A stretch of DNA of 11,942 nucleotides from Thiomonas sp. GTDB lineage: Bacteria; Pseudomonadota; Gammaproteobacteria; Burkholderiales; Burkholderiaceae_C. Under the pieces are notes generated by a model. The model did not search any database. It was not told the origin of the DNA and saw nothing but the letters and a program-made list of their open reading frames with translations. The stretch lies in assembly GCA_027451915.1 (NCBI GenBank), contig DAIDHU010000380.1, positions 1 to 11,942 of the forward strand, written 5' to 3'. The translations under genes and the position numbers were made by a program. Positions 5,623 to 11,942 of this stretch are shown piece by piece (the first letter of the stretch is position 1; each line of letters opens with the position of its first letter).

Positions 5623-6453
5623 TCAGAACTTCACCTCGGGCGGGAAGCTGCTGGGGGGAATCCCCACGAGCTTTTGCATGTTCTTCAGGATGTCGGCCTG
5701 GATCTCGCCCTTGGAGCGCGCCTGGCCGATCCACGCGTCGAGGCGCTTGAGCAGGCCGTCTCCCACGCCCTTGTCCACGGCCACCGTCACGTCGGAAGTG
5801 CTCACGGGCGAGGGCACGTACATGGTGCCCACCTGGGGCTGCATTTTCACCAGCGGCTCGGCCAGCAGCACCACCAGGGCCTGGCAATCCGCGCGGCCCG
5901 ACTGCACGGCCAGCGTGGCCTCGCTGGACTGGGTGAAACGCAGGATGGTCGCCTTGGGCAGGCGCGCGGTGGCGAAGGCGTCCTGGTTGGAGCCCAGGTC
6001 CACGGCGATGCGCATGGAGGGCTTGTTGAGCTGCTCCCAGTCCTTCACCATCACGCCCTTGCGGCACACGGCGGTGAAGGTGTTGTGGAACAGCGGAATC
6101 GAGAAGTCCAGCACCTTGCGACGCGCCGGCGTGGGCCCCGCGCCGAACATCACGTCGATCTTGCCCGACTGCAGGTCCAGCACCGCGTTGCCCCAGGTGG
6201 TCTCGACGAACTTGACCTTCACGCCCAGGCTCTTGGCGAAGCTCTGCGCGAAATCGGGGCAGAAGCCTTCCCACTCGCCGGTTTCGCGGTTCTTGACGAA
6301 ATACGGAACCGCCGCGGCGACCGCGCCCACGCGCAGCTCACCGCTGCTCAGCACCCGCTTGAGCACTTCGTCCGTGCCCTGGGCAAAGCTCAACCCGGTC
6401 GCGGCCGTGCCCGCGAAGGCGGCCATCGCCTTGCAAAACTCGCGCTTGCGCAT
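5623..6453 (-). CDS. Periplasmic amino-acid-binding protein of the ABC transporter, 276 aa
   Basis: An extracytoplasmic solute-binding protein (family 3, polar amino acids). The N-terminal signal peptide is MRKREFCKAMAAFAGTAATG followed by LSFAQG, with likely cleavage after the Ala at position 24. The mature part has the characteristic opening VLSSGELRVGA, then GEWEGFCPDFAQSFAKSLGV (ligand-domain helix) and GKIDVMFGAGPTPARRKVLDFS, where the Thr-x-x-Arg pair matches the carboxylate/amino-group clamp (usual form G-x-T-x-T-x-x-R). IAVDLGSNQD is the second-lobe signature. These residues point to an alpha-amino-acid ligand; which one is open. The start ATG at 6453 has GGGGAG 8-9 nt upstream, and the promoter at 6539-6511 lies just before it. 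It is the first gene of the ABC transcript, the usual arrangement for the most abundant component. Confidence 0.92.
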   Translation of the reverse strand: MRKREFCKAMAAFAGTAATGLSFAQGTDEVLKRVLSSGELRVGAVAAAVPYFVKNRETGEWEGFCPDFAQSFAKSLGVKVKFVETTWGNAVLDLQSGKIDVMFGAGPTPARRKVLDFSIPLFHNTFTAVCRKGVMVKDWEQLNKPSMRIAVDLGSNQDAFATARLPKATILRFTQSSEATLAVQSGRADCQALVVLLAEPLVKMQPQVGTMYVPSPVSTSDVTVAVDKGVGDGLLKRLDAWIGQARSKGEIQADILKNMQKLVGIPPSSFPPEVKF

Positions 6454-6510
6454 GATGTGGAACTCCCCGCTTGGAATTGTTGGTGGAATGGCAAAAACAC
6501 GCAGCAGCGC

Positions 6511-6539
6511 AGTCTAAGCCGCGCCCTGGCAGGTGGCAA
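6511..6539 (-). promoter_or_regulatory. Sigma70-type promoter of the ABC transporter operon
   Basis: TTGCCA (6539-6534), a 17-nt spacer and TAGACT (6516-6511) match the consensus at five and four positions with ideal spacing. The start would be near 6504, giving a leader of about 50 nt before the binding-protein ATG at 6453. It lies in the 125-bp gap after the AraC-family gene, so the operon can be expressed independently of that gene. Confidence 0.6.
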
Positions 6540-6578
6540 CCGACGCAGGCGCGAGCTGGCGGCGCAACGCCACTGCGC

Positions 6579-7556
6579 TCAGGACGGCTCCTCGTCCAGC
6601 AGGCGCCGGCGCAGGGCCGCCGGGGTGACGCCGAATTCGGCGCGAAAGCGCCGAACGAAGTGCGAGGGATCGGAAAAACCCACGCGTCGTCCGATCTCGG
6701 CCACCGACAAGGTCCGGAAATGCCGGTCGCGCAACAGGCGGTCGGCGACCCCCATGCGCTCGGCGTGCAGGCGCGCGCTGAAGGAAGCGCCCTCGCGCGA
6801 CAGGGCGCGGTGCAGGGTGCGCTCGGAGATGCCCAGTTCCCCCGCCACCTCCGCCGCGCTCAGCCCGGGCTTGCCGAAACTGCGCTGGATGAAGGCCTGG
6901 GCAAGGCGGGCCAGCTGGTCGGGCTCGAGCTGCCGGGCCGATCCTGGCTGGCGCTCGTGCAGGGCCAGCGCCAGCAGGCTGCCGAGCTGGGAGGCCAGCA
7001 GCTCGCTGCGCGTGTCCAGCTCGAGCACCCGCTGGGGCTGGATCTGGCGCAGCAGCAGGGCCAGGACGGAACTCCAGCCGGAGGGCCCGCCCAGCACCTG
7101 GGGCTGCTCGAACTCGGCCTGCGGCACCCAGGTGCGCAGCCACGACGCCGACAAGGACAGCGACAGGGTTCTTGCGCGGCCCGGGCGGCGCATCTCGAAA
7201 CCTCGGCGAAAGTCTCCGCAGACCACGTCGCCGGGAGCCAGCTCGAAACCCTCGCGCCCACCACGCAGGGCCCACTCCGAGGGCGTGTCCATCACCATGA
7301 GCAGGACGTCGCGTTCGCCGCTGGCGGAAACGCCGGCGTCGGCTGGCATGAGCATGCGGGGCACCACGGAATCCACCCAGGATACCCGCAGGGGGCCGAA
7401 GGAGGATTGTTGCAGCGAGGCCTCCAGCTGCGTCTCGCGCGGCATGTCCAGGTCGGCGTTGAAGATCCGGTCGCGCAACAGCGCGAGCCAGTAATCCCGC
7501 GCCATGTAGGGGGGAACGTCGCTGGTGGACCAGCGCTTGAGCAGGGTGGGACACAC
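6579..7556 (-). CDS. AraC/XylS-family transcriptional regulator, 325 aa
   Basis: The C-terminal 100 residues hold the two helix-turn-helix units: LSAAEVAGELGISERTLHRA (residues 232-251) and LSVAEIGRRVGFSDPSHFVR (283-302), followed by RFRAEFGVTPAALRR, the family signature. The N-terminal half contains the STSDVPPYMARDYWLALLRD motif (10-29) seen in the AraC-binding-like sensor subgroup that includes FeaR, and the later strand pattern FELAPGDVVCGD. This part binds an effector or mediates dimerisation; the ligand is unknown. The GTG start at 7556 has GGAGAG 8 nt upstream and keeps the conserved STSDVPP element, so I prefer it to the ATG at 7505, which lacks a ribosome site. Position directly upstream of the ABC operon, in the same orientation, makes that operon a likely target. 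The divergent chemoreceptor gene is another possible target. Confidence 0.9.
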   Translation of the reverse strand: MCPTLLKRWSTSDVPPYMARDYWLALLRDRIFNADLDMPRETQLEASLQQSSFGPLRVSWVDSVVPRMLMPADAGVSASGERDVLLMVMDTPSEWALRGGREGFELAPGDVVCGDFRRGFEMRRPGRARTLSLSLSASWLRTWVPQAEFEQPQVLGGPSGWSSVLALLLRQIQPQRVLELDTRSELLASQLGSLLALALHERQPGSARQLEPDQLARLAQAFIQRSFGKPGLSAAEVAGELGISERTLHRALSREGASFSARLHAERMGVADRLLRDRHFRTLSVAEIGRRVGFSDPSHFVRRFRAEFGVTPAALRRRLLDEEPS

Positions 7557-7601
7557 GGGGCCAGCTCTCCGCTGCGGGTGGGGACGAAATGTCGCAGCGC
7601 G

Positions 7602-7629
7602 AGCATAGCGATATAAGTAAAGAATTCAA
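7602..7629 (-). promoter_or_regulatory. Sigma70-type promoter of the AraC-family gene
   Basis: TTGAAT (7629-7624), a 16-nt spacer and TATGCT (7607-7602) in the context CGCTATGCTCGCG. The start would be near 7595, leaving a leader of about 40 nt before the GTG at 7556. The AT-rich spacer and the good -35 make this one of the better promoters in the window. Confidence 0.6.
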
Positions 7630-7697
7630 TACATCAAGTTACTGATAGATATCAAATTCCCGATACTGGAGTAATCCGGTACTAAATTTGGCGTAAA

Positions 7698-7726
7698 TCG
7701 GCCATGCTACGCACACATTCGGCCAT
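7698..7726. promoter_or_regulatory. Paired 8-bp direct repeats 21 bp apart, possible AraC-type operator
   Basis: TCGGCCAT occurs at 7698-7705 and again at 7719-7726, same orientation, exactly 21 bp start to start (two helical turns). AraC/XylS proteins typically bind two direct half-sites about 21 bp apart because each monomer uses two helix-turn-helix units. The pair lies between the AraC-family gene and the divergent chemoreceptor gene, about 65 bp upstream of the latter. Sequence beyond the 8 bp is not conserved, so the assignment is tentative. Confidence 0.4.
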
Positions 7727-7790
7727 TTAGATCTGAATCATGCACATATCCTTGGCGAATTGACAAAATAAACCAAAGACCACGGAGCCC

Positions 7791-8720
7791 ATGATGGACA
7801 ACGAGCAGTTGCTGTTCATGGCCGAGAACCTGCTCGGCCCCCTGAGCACCCTGGAAATGCTCGCCGAGGCCGACGACGGCTACGAGAATCGGCTGCTGTT
7901 CATGAACGCCAGCGCACGCGATTGGTTCGCGCGCTGCCGCGCCGAGCTCAACGCCCATCTGCACGGCGCCGACGTGGCCGATTCGGCCGGCAAGAGCATT
8001 CACCAGTTTCACCGCAACCCCTCGGTCCAGAAGGGCATCTTCCGGGACCTGGCGGAGGGCCGGCGCTCCAGCTACGAGGTGAGCCTGGATCTCGGGAAAT
8101 GCCGATTTCGCATCAGCGTCTATCCGGTGCGTTCGAACGATGGCCGGCTCGTGGCCTTTCACGCCAGCTGGCTCGACATCACCGCGCGCACCGCGGTGGA
8201 GCGGCTTTCGCGCACCCTGCTCGATGCCTCGGAGGGGCTGCAGAGCGAAATGCGGACCAGCCTGCGCGGACTGGAAAGCGCCGTCGAGGTCTTGCACACC
8301 CTGCAGGACCTGGCGCAGAGGAGCACGCAAAGCGTCGAGTCCCTGGGCTCGGCGGCCAAGAGCATCGGCGGCATTGTCCAGACCATCCGCGAAATCGCCG
8401 CGCAGACCAACCTGCTCGCGCTCAACGCCGCCATCGAGGCCGCGCGGGCGGGAGACCACGGCCGGGGCTTCGCGGTCGTGGCCGACGAGGTCCGCAACCT
8501 CGCCTTGCGGGTGCAGGACGCGACCTCGCGGGTGCAGCAGCATGTGGAGGCGATCGGCAGCGAGGTCGACGGCATCACCGCGCATACCGACAAGGGCCGG
8601 CACACCACGCGCGAGGCGGTGGGCACCATCCAGGCCGTCTCGGCACAGTTCCAGGGCGTGGGCCGGCTGTCCGAGGATCTGCTGGGCACGGCCAGGAACC
8701 TCGAGGAAGTCATGGCCTGA
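7791..8720 (+). CDS. Soluble PAS-domain methyl-accepting chemotaxis protein, 309 aa
   Basis: A cytoplasmic chemoreceptor without signal peptide, membrane helix or HAMP domain. Residues about 5-130 form a PAS-like sensor: GYENRLLFMNASARDWF, then GKSIHQFHRNPSVQKGIF and a final VYPVRSNDGRLVAFHASWLD strand pair ending in the DITART linker. Residues 133-309 are the coiled-coil signalling domain, with its hairpin tip around IREIAAQTNLLALNAAIEAA (199-218) and AGDHGRGFAVVADEVRNLA (220-238), the near-invariant CheA/CheW contact. Arms on each side are short, about 80-90 residues. No C-terminal CheR-docking pentapeptide is seen. The PAS resembles redox- or flavin-type sensors in such receptors, but no cofactor residue is certain. 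Two ATGs are adjacent (7791, 7794); GGAG is better spaced for the second, a one-residue difference. The globin-GAF-EAL gene follows after 32 bp, apparently in the same transcript. Confidence 0.9.
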   Translation: MMDNEQLLFMAENLLGPLSTLEMLAEADDGYENRLLFMNASARDWFARCRAELNAHLHGADVADSAGKSIHQFHRNPSVQKGIFRDLAEGRRSSYEVSLDLGKCRFRISVYPVRSNDGRLVAFHASWLDITARTAVERLSRTLLDASEGLQSEMRTSLRGLESAVEVLHTLQDLAQRSTQSVESLGSAAKSIGGIVQTIREIAAQTNLLALNAAIEAARAGDHGRGFAVVADEVRNLALRVQDATSRVQQHVEAIGSEVDGITAHTDKGRHTTREAVGTIQAVSAQFQGVGRLSEDLLGTARNLEEVMA

Positions 8721-8752
8721 GCGCCAGCCCGCCACTGGCCTGCCCCCGTCCC

Positions 8753-10825
8753 ATGGATCCGGCTCAAGCCTCCCCCGAGGAGATCTACGGCCCGAGCGTG
8801 GCCCCGCTGCTGCTTGCGCTGCAGCGCACCGCCGTGGCCGTGACCCAGACCTTCGCGCAGCGCTTCTACGGATCGCTGATGCAGGCCGGCGAGACCCGTT
8901 CCGTGCTGGACCTGCTGGGACGCGCCGAGTTCGCGCGCCTGCAGTCGGCGCAGACCCGGCATCTGCTGATGCTTCTCGACCCCCTGCTCGACGCCGAGGC
9001 CCACCGGACCCGGGCGCAATCGGTGGGACGGGTGCATGCCCTGGTGGGCGTGGACATGATGTGGCTGATCGACGCCTACAAGCTGTACCAGCAGACCCTG
9101 CACGAATCGCTGCAGGACCTGCCCAGGCAGGACCAGGTGCAATTGCAGCATGTGCTGGACCGCCGGCTGCTGCTCGACCTGCAGGCGCAAAGCGCCGGAT
9201 ATCAGCAGGTCGAGGAGGAGTTGTCGCGCGCGCTGGCGAGCATGCAGCAGGCCGCCATGATGGCGCGCAGCACCATCGACCTGTACCAGGGCGTGCTCAA
9301 GGCGCTGTGCGGCGTCGATGGCGTGCTCGCCGCGAACGTGGCCAGGCTGGGCACGCGCGGGCTGCTGGAAATCGAGGCCCTCGACGGGCCGCTGGCGCAG
9401 GCCCATGCCGACGCGATCCGTGCCGGCGACGCCCCGCCCATCCGCATCACGCGAGATGCGCCGGTCGCCGGCGAGACCGAGGGCGTGGCCGCCCGCGCAT
9501 GGCGCTCGGCCCAGGTCACCGCCAGCGACGCCTACCAGCTCGCGCCGGAGGCCGAGCCCTGGCATGAACTGGGCATGCGCCTGGGATTTCGCTCCAGCGT
9601 GGCGATCCCCCTGCTCGACGAGGCCGGGCAGACCTTTGCCTTGCTGAGCGTCTACAGCCGATGGCCCGGCTTTTTTCGCGCGCGGGGCCGGCACCTGTTC
9701 CTGCAGCACGTGCAACAGACCATCGGCCTGGCCGCGCTGCGCCATGGGCAGGGCCATGTCATCGCCCATGCCCTGCGCCAGCGCTACCGGGCCCTGGTCA
9801 CGGCCCGCCGCATGGCCCTGCTGTACCAGCCGATCATCGACCTGAAAACCGGGGCTCTGCGCAAGGTCGAGGCGTTGGGCCGGCTGGTCGCGCAGGACGG
9901 CTCGCTGGTCAGCCCGGGCGAATTCCTGCCCACCCTGGGCAACCAGGACCTGCTGCGCCTGTTCGAGTTCGGCATGGAACAGGCCTGCCGGGATCTGGCG
10001 GAGTGGCACGCCGCGGGCATGCGCTTTTCCGTATCCCTGAACCTGCCGCCCCAGGGCGTGGGCGAGCCCGCCTTCCACGACGCGCTGCTGCACACCCTTC
10101 GGAACGCCTGCATCGACAGCCGGATGCTCGAGCTGGAAATCCTGGAATCGCAGGAATTCAAGCCGGCCGCCGATCGCGATCAGTTCCTGCGCGAGCTCAA
10201 GATGCTGGGCATCCGCCTGGTCCAGGACGATCTCGGGTCCGGGCACAGCTCCTTGCTACGCATGGACAGCATGCCCTTCGACGAAGTGAAGATCGACCAG
10301 GGCCTGGTGCGGCGCGCCGCGCAAAGACATCCCCATCGCGCCTTCGGCTTCATCTATTTCCTGACCCAGCTGGCCCACGAGCTGGGCGCCTCGGTCACCG
10401 TGGAAGGCCTGGAGAACCCGGGCCTGATCGAGGCGGCGGCCGTGATGGGGGCCGATTGCGGGCAGGGCTTCGGCATCGCCCGCCCCATGCCGGCGGCCGA
10501 GGTCGCCGCCTGGGCGCGCACGGCGCAGGAAGCGACGGACCCGCTGCATCCCCGCACGCCCTGGGGTGCGCTGGCCGGCTACCTGCTGTGGGATCGCCAG
10601 CTCAAGGCGCTGGACCCCTGGCCCGAGATGGTCGAGGATTTCGTGCGCGCGCCCTGCCGGGTGCAACACTACATCGACAGCCACGACCCCGACAACGCCG
10701 AGCTGCAGCGCCTGCTCGACAAGAACCACGCGGTGGCGCTGCGCGGCTCCTCCGGCCGCATGTACCGGCTCACTCGGCGCAATGTCATCCAGGCGCTGGC
10801 CGAGCTGGGCCGGCGCGCCGCGTAG
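8753..10825 (+). CDS. Globin-coupled sensor, GAF and EAL c-di-GMP phosphodiesterase, 690 aa
   Basis: Residues about 8-150 match a globin-coupled sensor: VGRVHALVGVDMMWLIDAY places a probable proximal heme ligand at H95, as in DosC/HemAT-like globins, with RFYGSLM (38-43) earlier. Residues about 170-330 look like a GAF domain (GVLAANVARLG, FRSSVAIPLL, QTFALLSVYS). Residues 340-590 form an EAL domain that hydrolyses c-di-GMP to pGpG. Residues matching the known catalytic set are E373 of EAL, N430 (SLNLPP), E465 (ILES), D492-D493 (QDDLGSG), K513 (VKID), E551 (VEGLEN) and Q571 (CGQGFGIARP), so activity is likely. No GGDEF domain is present. Residues 600-690 are an extra tail that may be a degenerate CZB-like domain (W613, C635, H659). 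The ATG at 8753 lacks a clear ribosome site and may depend on coupling to the upstream chemoreceptor gene. The function inferred is oxygen- or redox-controlled c-di-GMP breakdown. Confidence 0.88.
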   Translation: MDPAQASPEEIYGPSVAPLLLALQRTAVAVTQTFAQRFYGSLMQAGETRSVLDLLGRAEFARLQSAQTRHLLMLLDPLLDAEAHRTRAQSVGRVHALVGVDMMWLIDAYKLYQQTLHESLQDLPRQDQVQLQHVLDRRLLLDLQAQSAGYQQVEEELSRALASMQQAAMMARSTIDLYQGVLKALCGVDGVLAANVARLGTRGLLEIEALDGPLAQAHADAIRAGDAPPIRITRDAPVAGETEGVAARAWRSAQVTASDAYQLAPEAEPWHELGMRLGFRSSVAIPLLDEAGQTFALLSVYSRWPGFFRARGRHLFLQHVQQTIGLAALRHGQGHVIAHALRQRYRALVTARRMALLYQPIIDLKTGALRKVEALGRLVAQDGSLVSPGEFLPTLGNQDLLRLFEFGMEQACRDLAEWHAAGMRFSVSLNLPPQGVGEPAFHDALLHTLRNACIDSRMLELEILESQEFKPAADRDQFLRELKMLGIRLVQDDLGSGHSSLLRMDSMPFDEVKIDQGLVRRAAQRHPHRAFGFIYFLTQLAHELGASVTVEGLENPGLIEAAAVMGADCGQGFGIARPMPAAEVAAWARTAQEATDPLHPRTPWGALAGYLLWDRQLKALDPWPEMVEDFVRAPCRVQHYIDSHDPDNAELQRLLDKNHAVALRGSSGRMYRLTRRNVIQALAELGRRAA

Positions 10826-10836
10826 CAGGGTGCTGC

Positions 10837-11942
10837 TCAGGCCCCGCGGCCGCGCGCCAGCAGCGCCAGCAGTTCGCGCAAGGCGCCATGGCCGTGCAGC
10901 TGGGAAAGGTCCAGCGCGGTGCTGACCGGGTACAGCGCGCCGAGATCCAGCCCCACGCCCACGCCCATCACCTCGACCTCGCCGGCTTCGCGCAGGCGCG
11001 CCACCACCTCCACCAGATGCTGCTCCAGGTAGCCGGGAGGATTCGCGTTCCCGCTGGCCGTGTCCATCGGGCAGCCGTCCGAGATCACCAGCAGCAGGCG
11101 CCGCCGGTGCCCCAGCCCCTGCATGCGCGCGCTGGCCCACTGCACGGCCTCTCCGTCGACGCCCTCGCGGTACAGATCGGGCTTGAGCAGCGCGGCGATG
11201 CCGGCGCGCGAGCGCCGCCAGGAGGATTCGCGCGCCTTGAACACCAGGTGCGTGACTTCGTTGAGCCGCCCGGGCTGGGGCGGCTGGCCGGCGCGCAGCC
11301 ACTCGCGGCGTGCCCTGCCGCCGTTCCACGCGCCGGTCGTGAAACCCAGGATCTCGTGCTCCACGCCGGCCAGGTCCAGGGCGCGGGAGAACACGTCGAC
11401 CAGCAGCGCCACCGGCTCGGCGTGCTGGCGCATCGAACCCGAGCAGTCGATGAGAAAACTCAGCATGCAATCGGCCAGAGGCTGCTCGGGCTGCTCCAGG
11501 AATAGCCTGCGCTCGGCCGGCGAGGCGATCAGCTGACTCAGGCGCCGCCCGTCGATGCGCCCCTGTTCGTGCCCGCCCTCCCAGCCATCGCTCTGGGTGC
11601 GCGCCAGCAAGGCCCGCAATTGCGCGCCCAGGCGCCCGACATGGATGCCGCTGGCGGCCACGGACTGGTCCAGGCGCTCGCGCAGTTCGCGCAACAGCTC
11701 CGGACGCACCAGCGAGGAGGCGGCAAGCTCCCGGTCCCAGGCACGGCTGAACACGCGGTAGCCCGCGGCTTCGCTCGCATCGGCACTTCGACTGGAGGCC
11801 GCCGCGGCCAGCGCCTCGCCGTCGCCGCCCTCGGGCTCGAGCAGCAGCTCGAATCCGTTGCGGCTTTCCGGCTCCTCGCCTTCGTCGGACGATTCGCCCG
11901 CCGCCGCCTGCTCACGCGCCTTGCGAGCGCGCTCGCCGACCT
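10837..11942 (-). CDS. cobT: Cobaltochelatase subunit CobT, C-terminal part (5' end outside window)
   Basis: CobT and CobS form the AAA+/von Willebrand chaperone pair that, with CobN, inserts cobalt into hydrogenobyrinic acid a,c-diamide in the aerobic cobalamin pathway. The 367 visible codons run off the right edge; full-length family members are about 600 aa, so the N-terminal domain is missing here. Visible parts in order are an acidic linker (GESSDEGEEPES), the conserved GYRVFSRAWDRE start of the core, a helical region ending ADCMLSFLIDCSGSMR (MIDAS DxSxS motif), VEHEILGFTTGAWNGG with its conserved Thr, then PGRLNEVTHLVFKA and LLLVISDGCPMD, completing the metal-ion site and CobT signature. 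The frame is continuous past an internal GTG at 11754, so that is not the start. The gene converges on the EAL gene with 11 bp between stop codons. cobS and cobN are not in view. Confidence 0.9.
   Translation of the reverse strand, partial: VGERARKAREQAAAGESSDEGEEPESRNGFELLLEPEGGDGEALAAAASSRSADASEAAGYRVFSRAWDRELAASSLVRPELLRELRERLDQSVAASGIHVGRLGAQLRALLARTQSDGWEGGHEQGRIDGRRLSQLIASPAERRLFLEQPEQPLADCMLSFLIDCSGSMRQHAEPVALLVDVFSRALDLAGVEHEILGFTTGAWNGGRARREWLRAGQPPQPGRLNEVTHLVFKARESSWRRSRAGIAALLKPDLYREGVDGEAVQWASARMQGLGHRRRLLLVISDGCPMDTASGNANPPGYLEQHLVEVVARLREAGEVEVMGVGVGLDLGALYPVSTALDLSQLHGHGALRELLALLARGRGA

Noticed and set aside
4801..7494. An 897-codon open frame on the plus strand opposite the ABC operon and the AraC gene
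   Set aside because: It is antisense to three well-supported genes and rich in His, Arg, Gln and Gly, as expected from a GC-rich complementary strand; it has no recognisable domain.
7760..7765. TTGACA as a -35 box for the chemoreceptor gene
   Set aside because: The -10 position at normal spacing falls on the ribosome-site region and is GC-rich; I could not find a convincing promoter, nor a clear sigma28 or sigma54 match.
10824..10837. Hairpin AGCAG/CTGCT joining the two stop codons between the EAL gene and cobT
   Set aside because: Five pairs with no U-tract; too short to support a terminator.
1..11942. tRNA, rRNA, CRISPR arrays, insertion sequences, phage or plasmid genes
   Set aside because: Read through on both strands; none seen. 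Coding regions look compositionally even, with no sign of recent transfer apart from the AT-rich regulatory gap at 7608-7790.

Overview
The window is GC-rich (by eye about two thirds or more) and tightly packed. Codons favour G/C in third position, many genes have clear GGAG-type ribosome sites, and recognisable promoters are sigma70-like. The gene set suggests a betaproteobacterium, probably Burkholderiales: an aerobic-type cobaltochelatase subunit CobT, an AraC regulator, a polar amino-acid ABC transporter, a soluble PAS chemoreceptor and a globin-coupled c-di-GMP phosphodiesterase. The taxonomic call is inference, because no rRNA or marker gene is present.

Positions 1-1942 hold small, mostly orphan genes. 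Two short minus-strand genes (1-143, cut by the window edge, and 988-1188) encode related proteins of a family I do not recognise. Between them lie a 131-aa plus-strand orphan (568-963) and a 424-bp gap. In that gap I find a candidate minus-strand small RNA of about 113 nt (411-299), with a -10 box, two stem-loops and an intrinsic terminator. A stand-alone 122-aa Rossmann-domain protein (1280-1648, minus) follows, with its own terminator, and then a possible 51-aa small ORF (1710-1865).

Positions 1943-7556 look like an amino-acid, possibly D-amino-acid, uptake and catabolism locus. A DadA-like FAD oxidoreductase (plus) converges on a minus-strand run of an Asp/Glu racemase-family protein, an ABC ATPase, a permease and a periplasmic binding protein. 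A good promoter sits before the binding-protein gene. An AraC-family regulator lies upstream on the same strand and is the natural candidate controller. The likely logic is import, racemisation of one enantiomer, then oxidative deamination to a keto acid.

Positions 7557-7790 are an AT-richer divergent regulatory region. It holds a promoter for the AraC gene and two 8-bp direct repeats exactly 21 bp apart, a spacing used by AraC/XylS-type operators.

Positions 7791-10825 (plus) hold a signalling pair: a membrane-free PAS methyl-accepting chemotaxis protein, then a 690-aa globin-GAF-EAL protein with intact-looking EAL catalytic residues and a C-terminal tail that may be a degenerate zinc-binding (CZB-like) domain. 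Together they suggest gas or redox sensing feeding both chemotaxis and c-di-GMP breakdown. Positions 10837-11942 (minus) are the C-terminal part of cobT with its von Willebrand A domain, running off the right edge.
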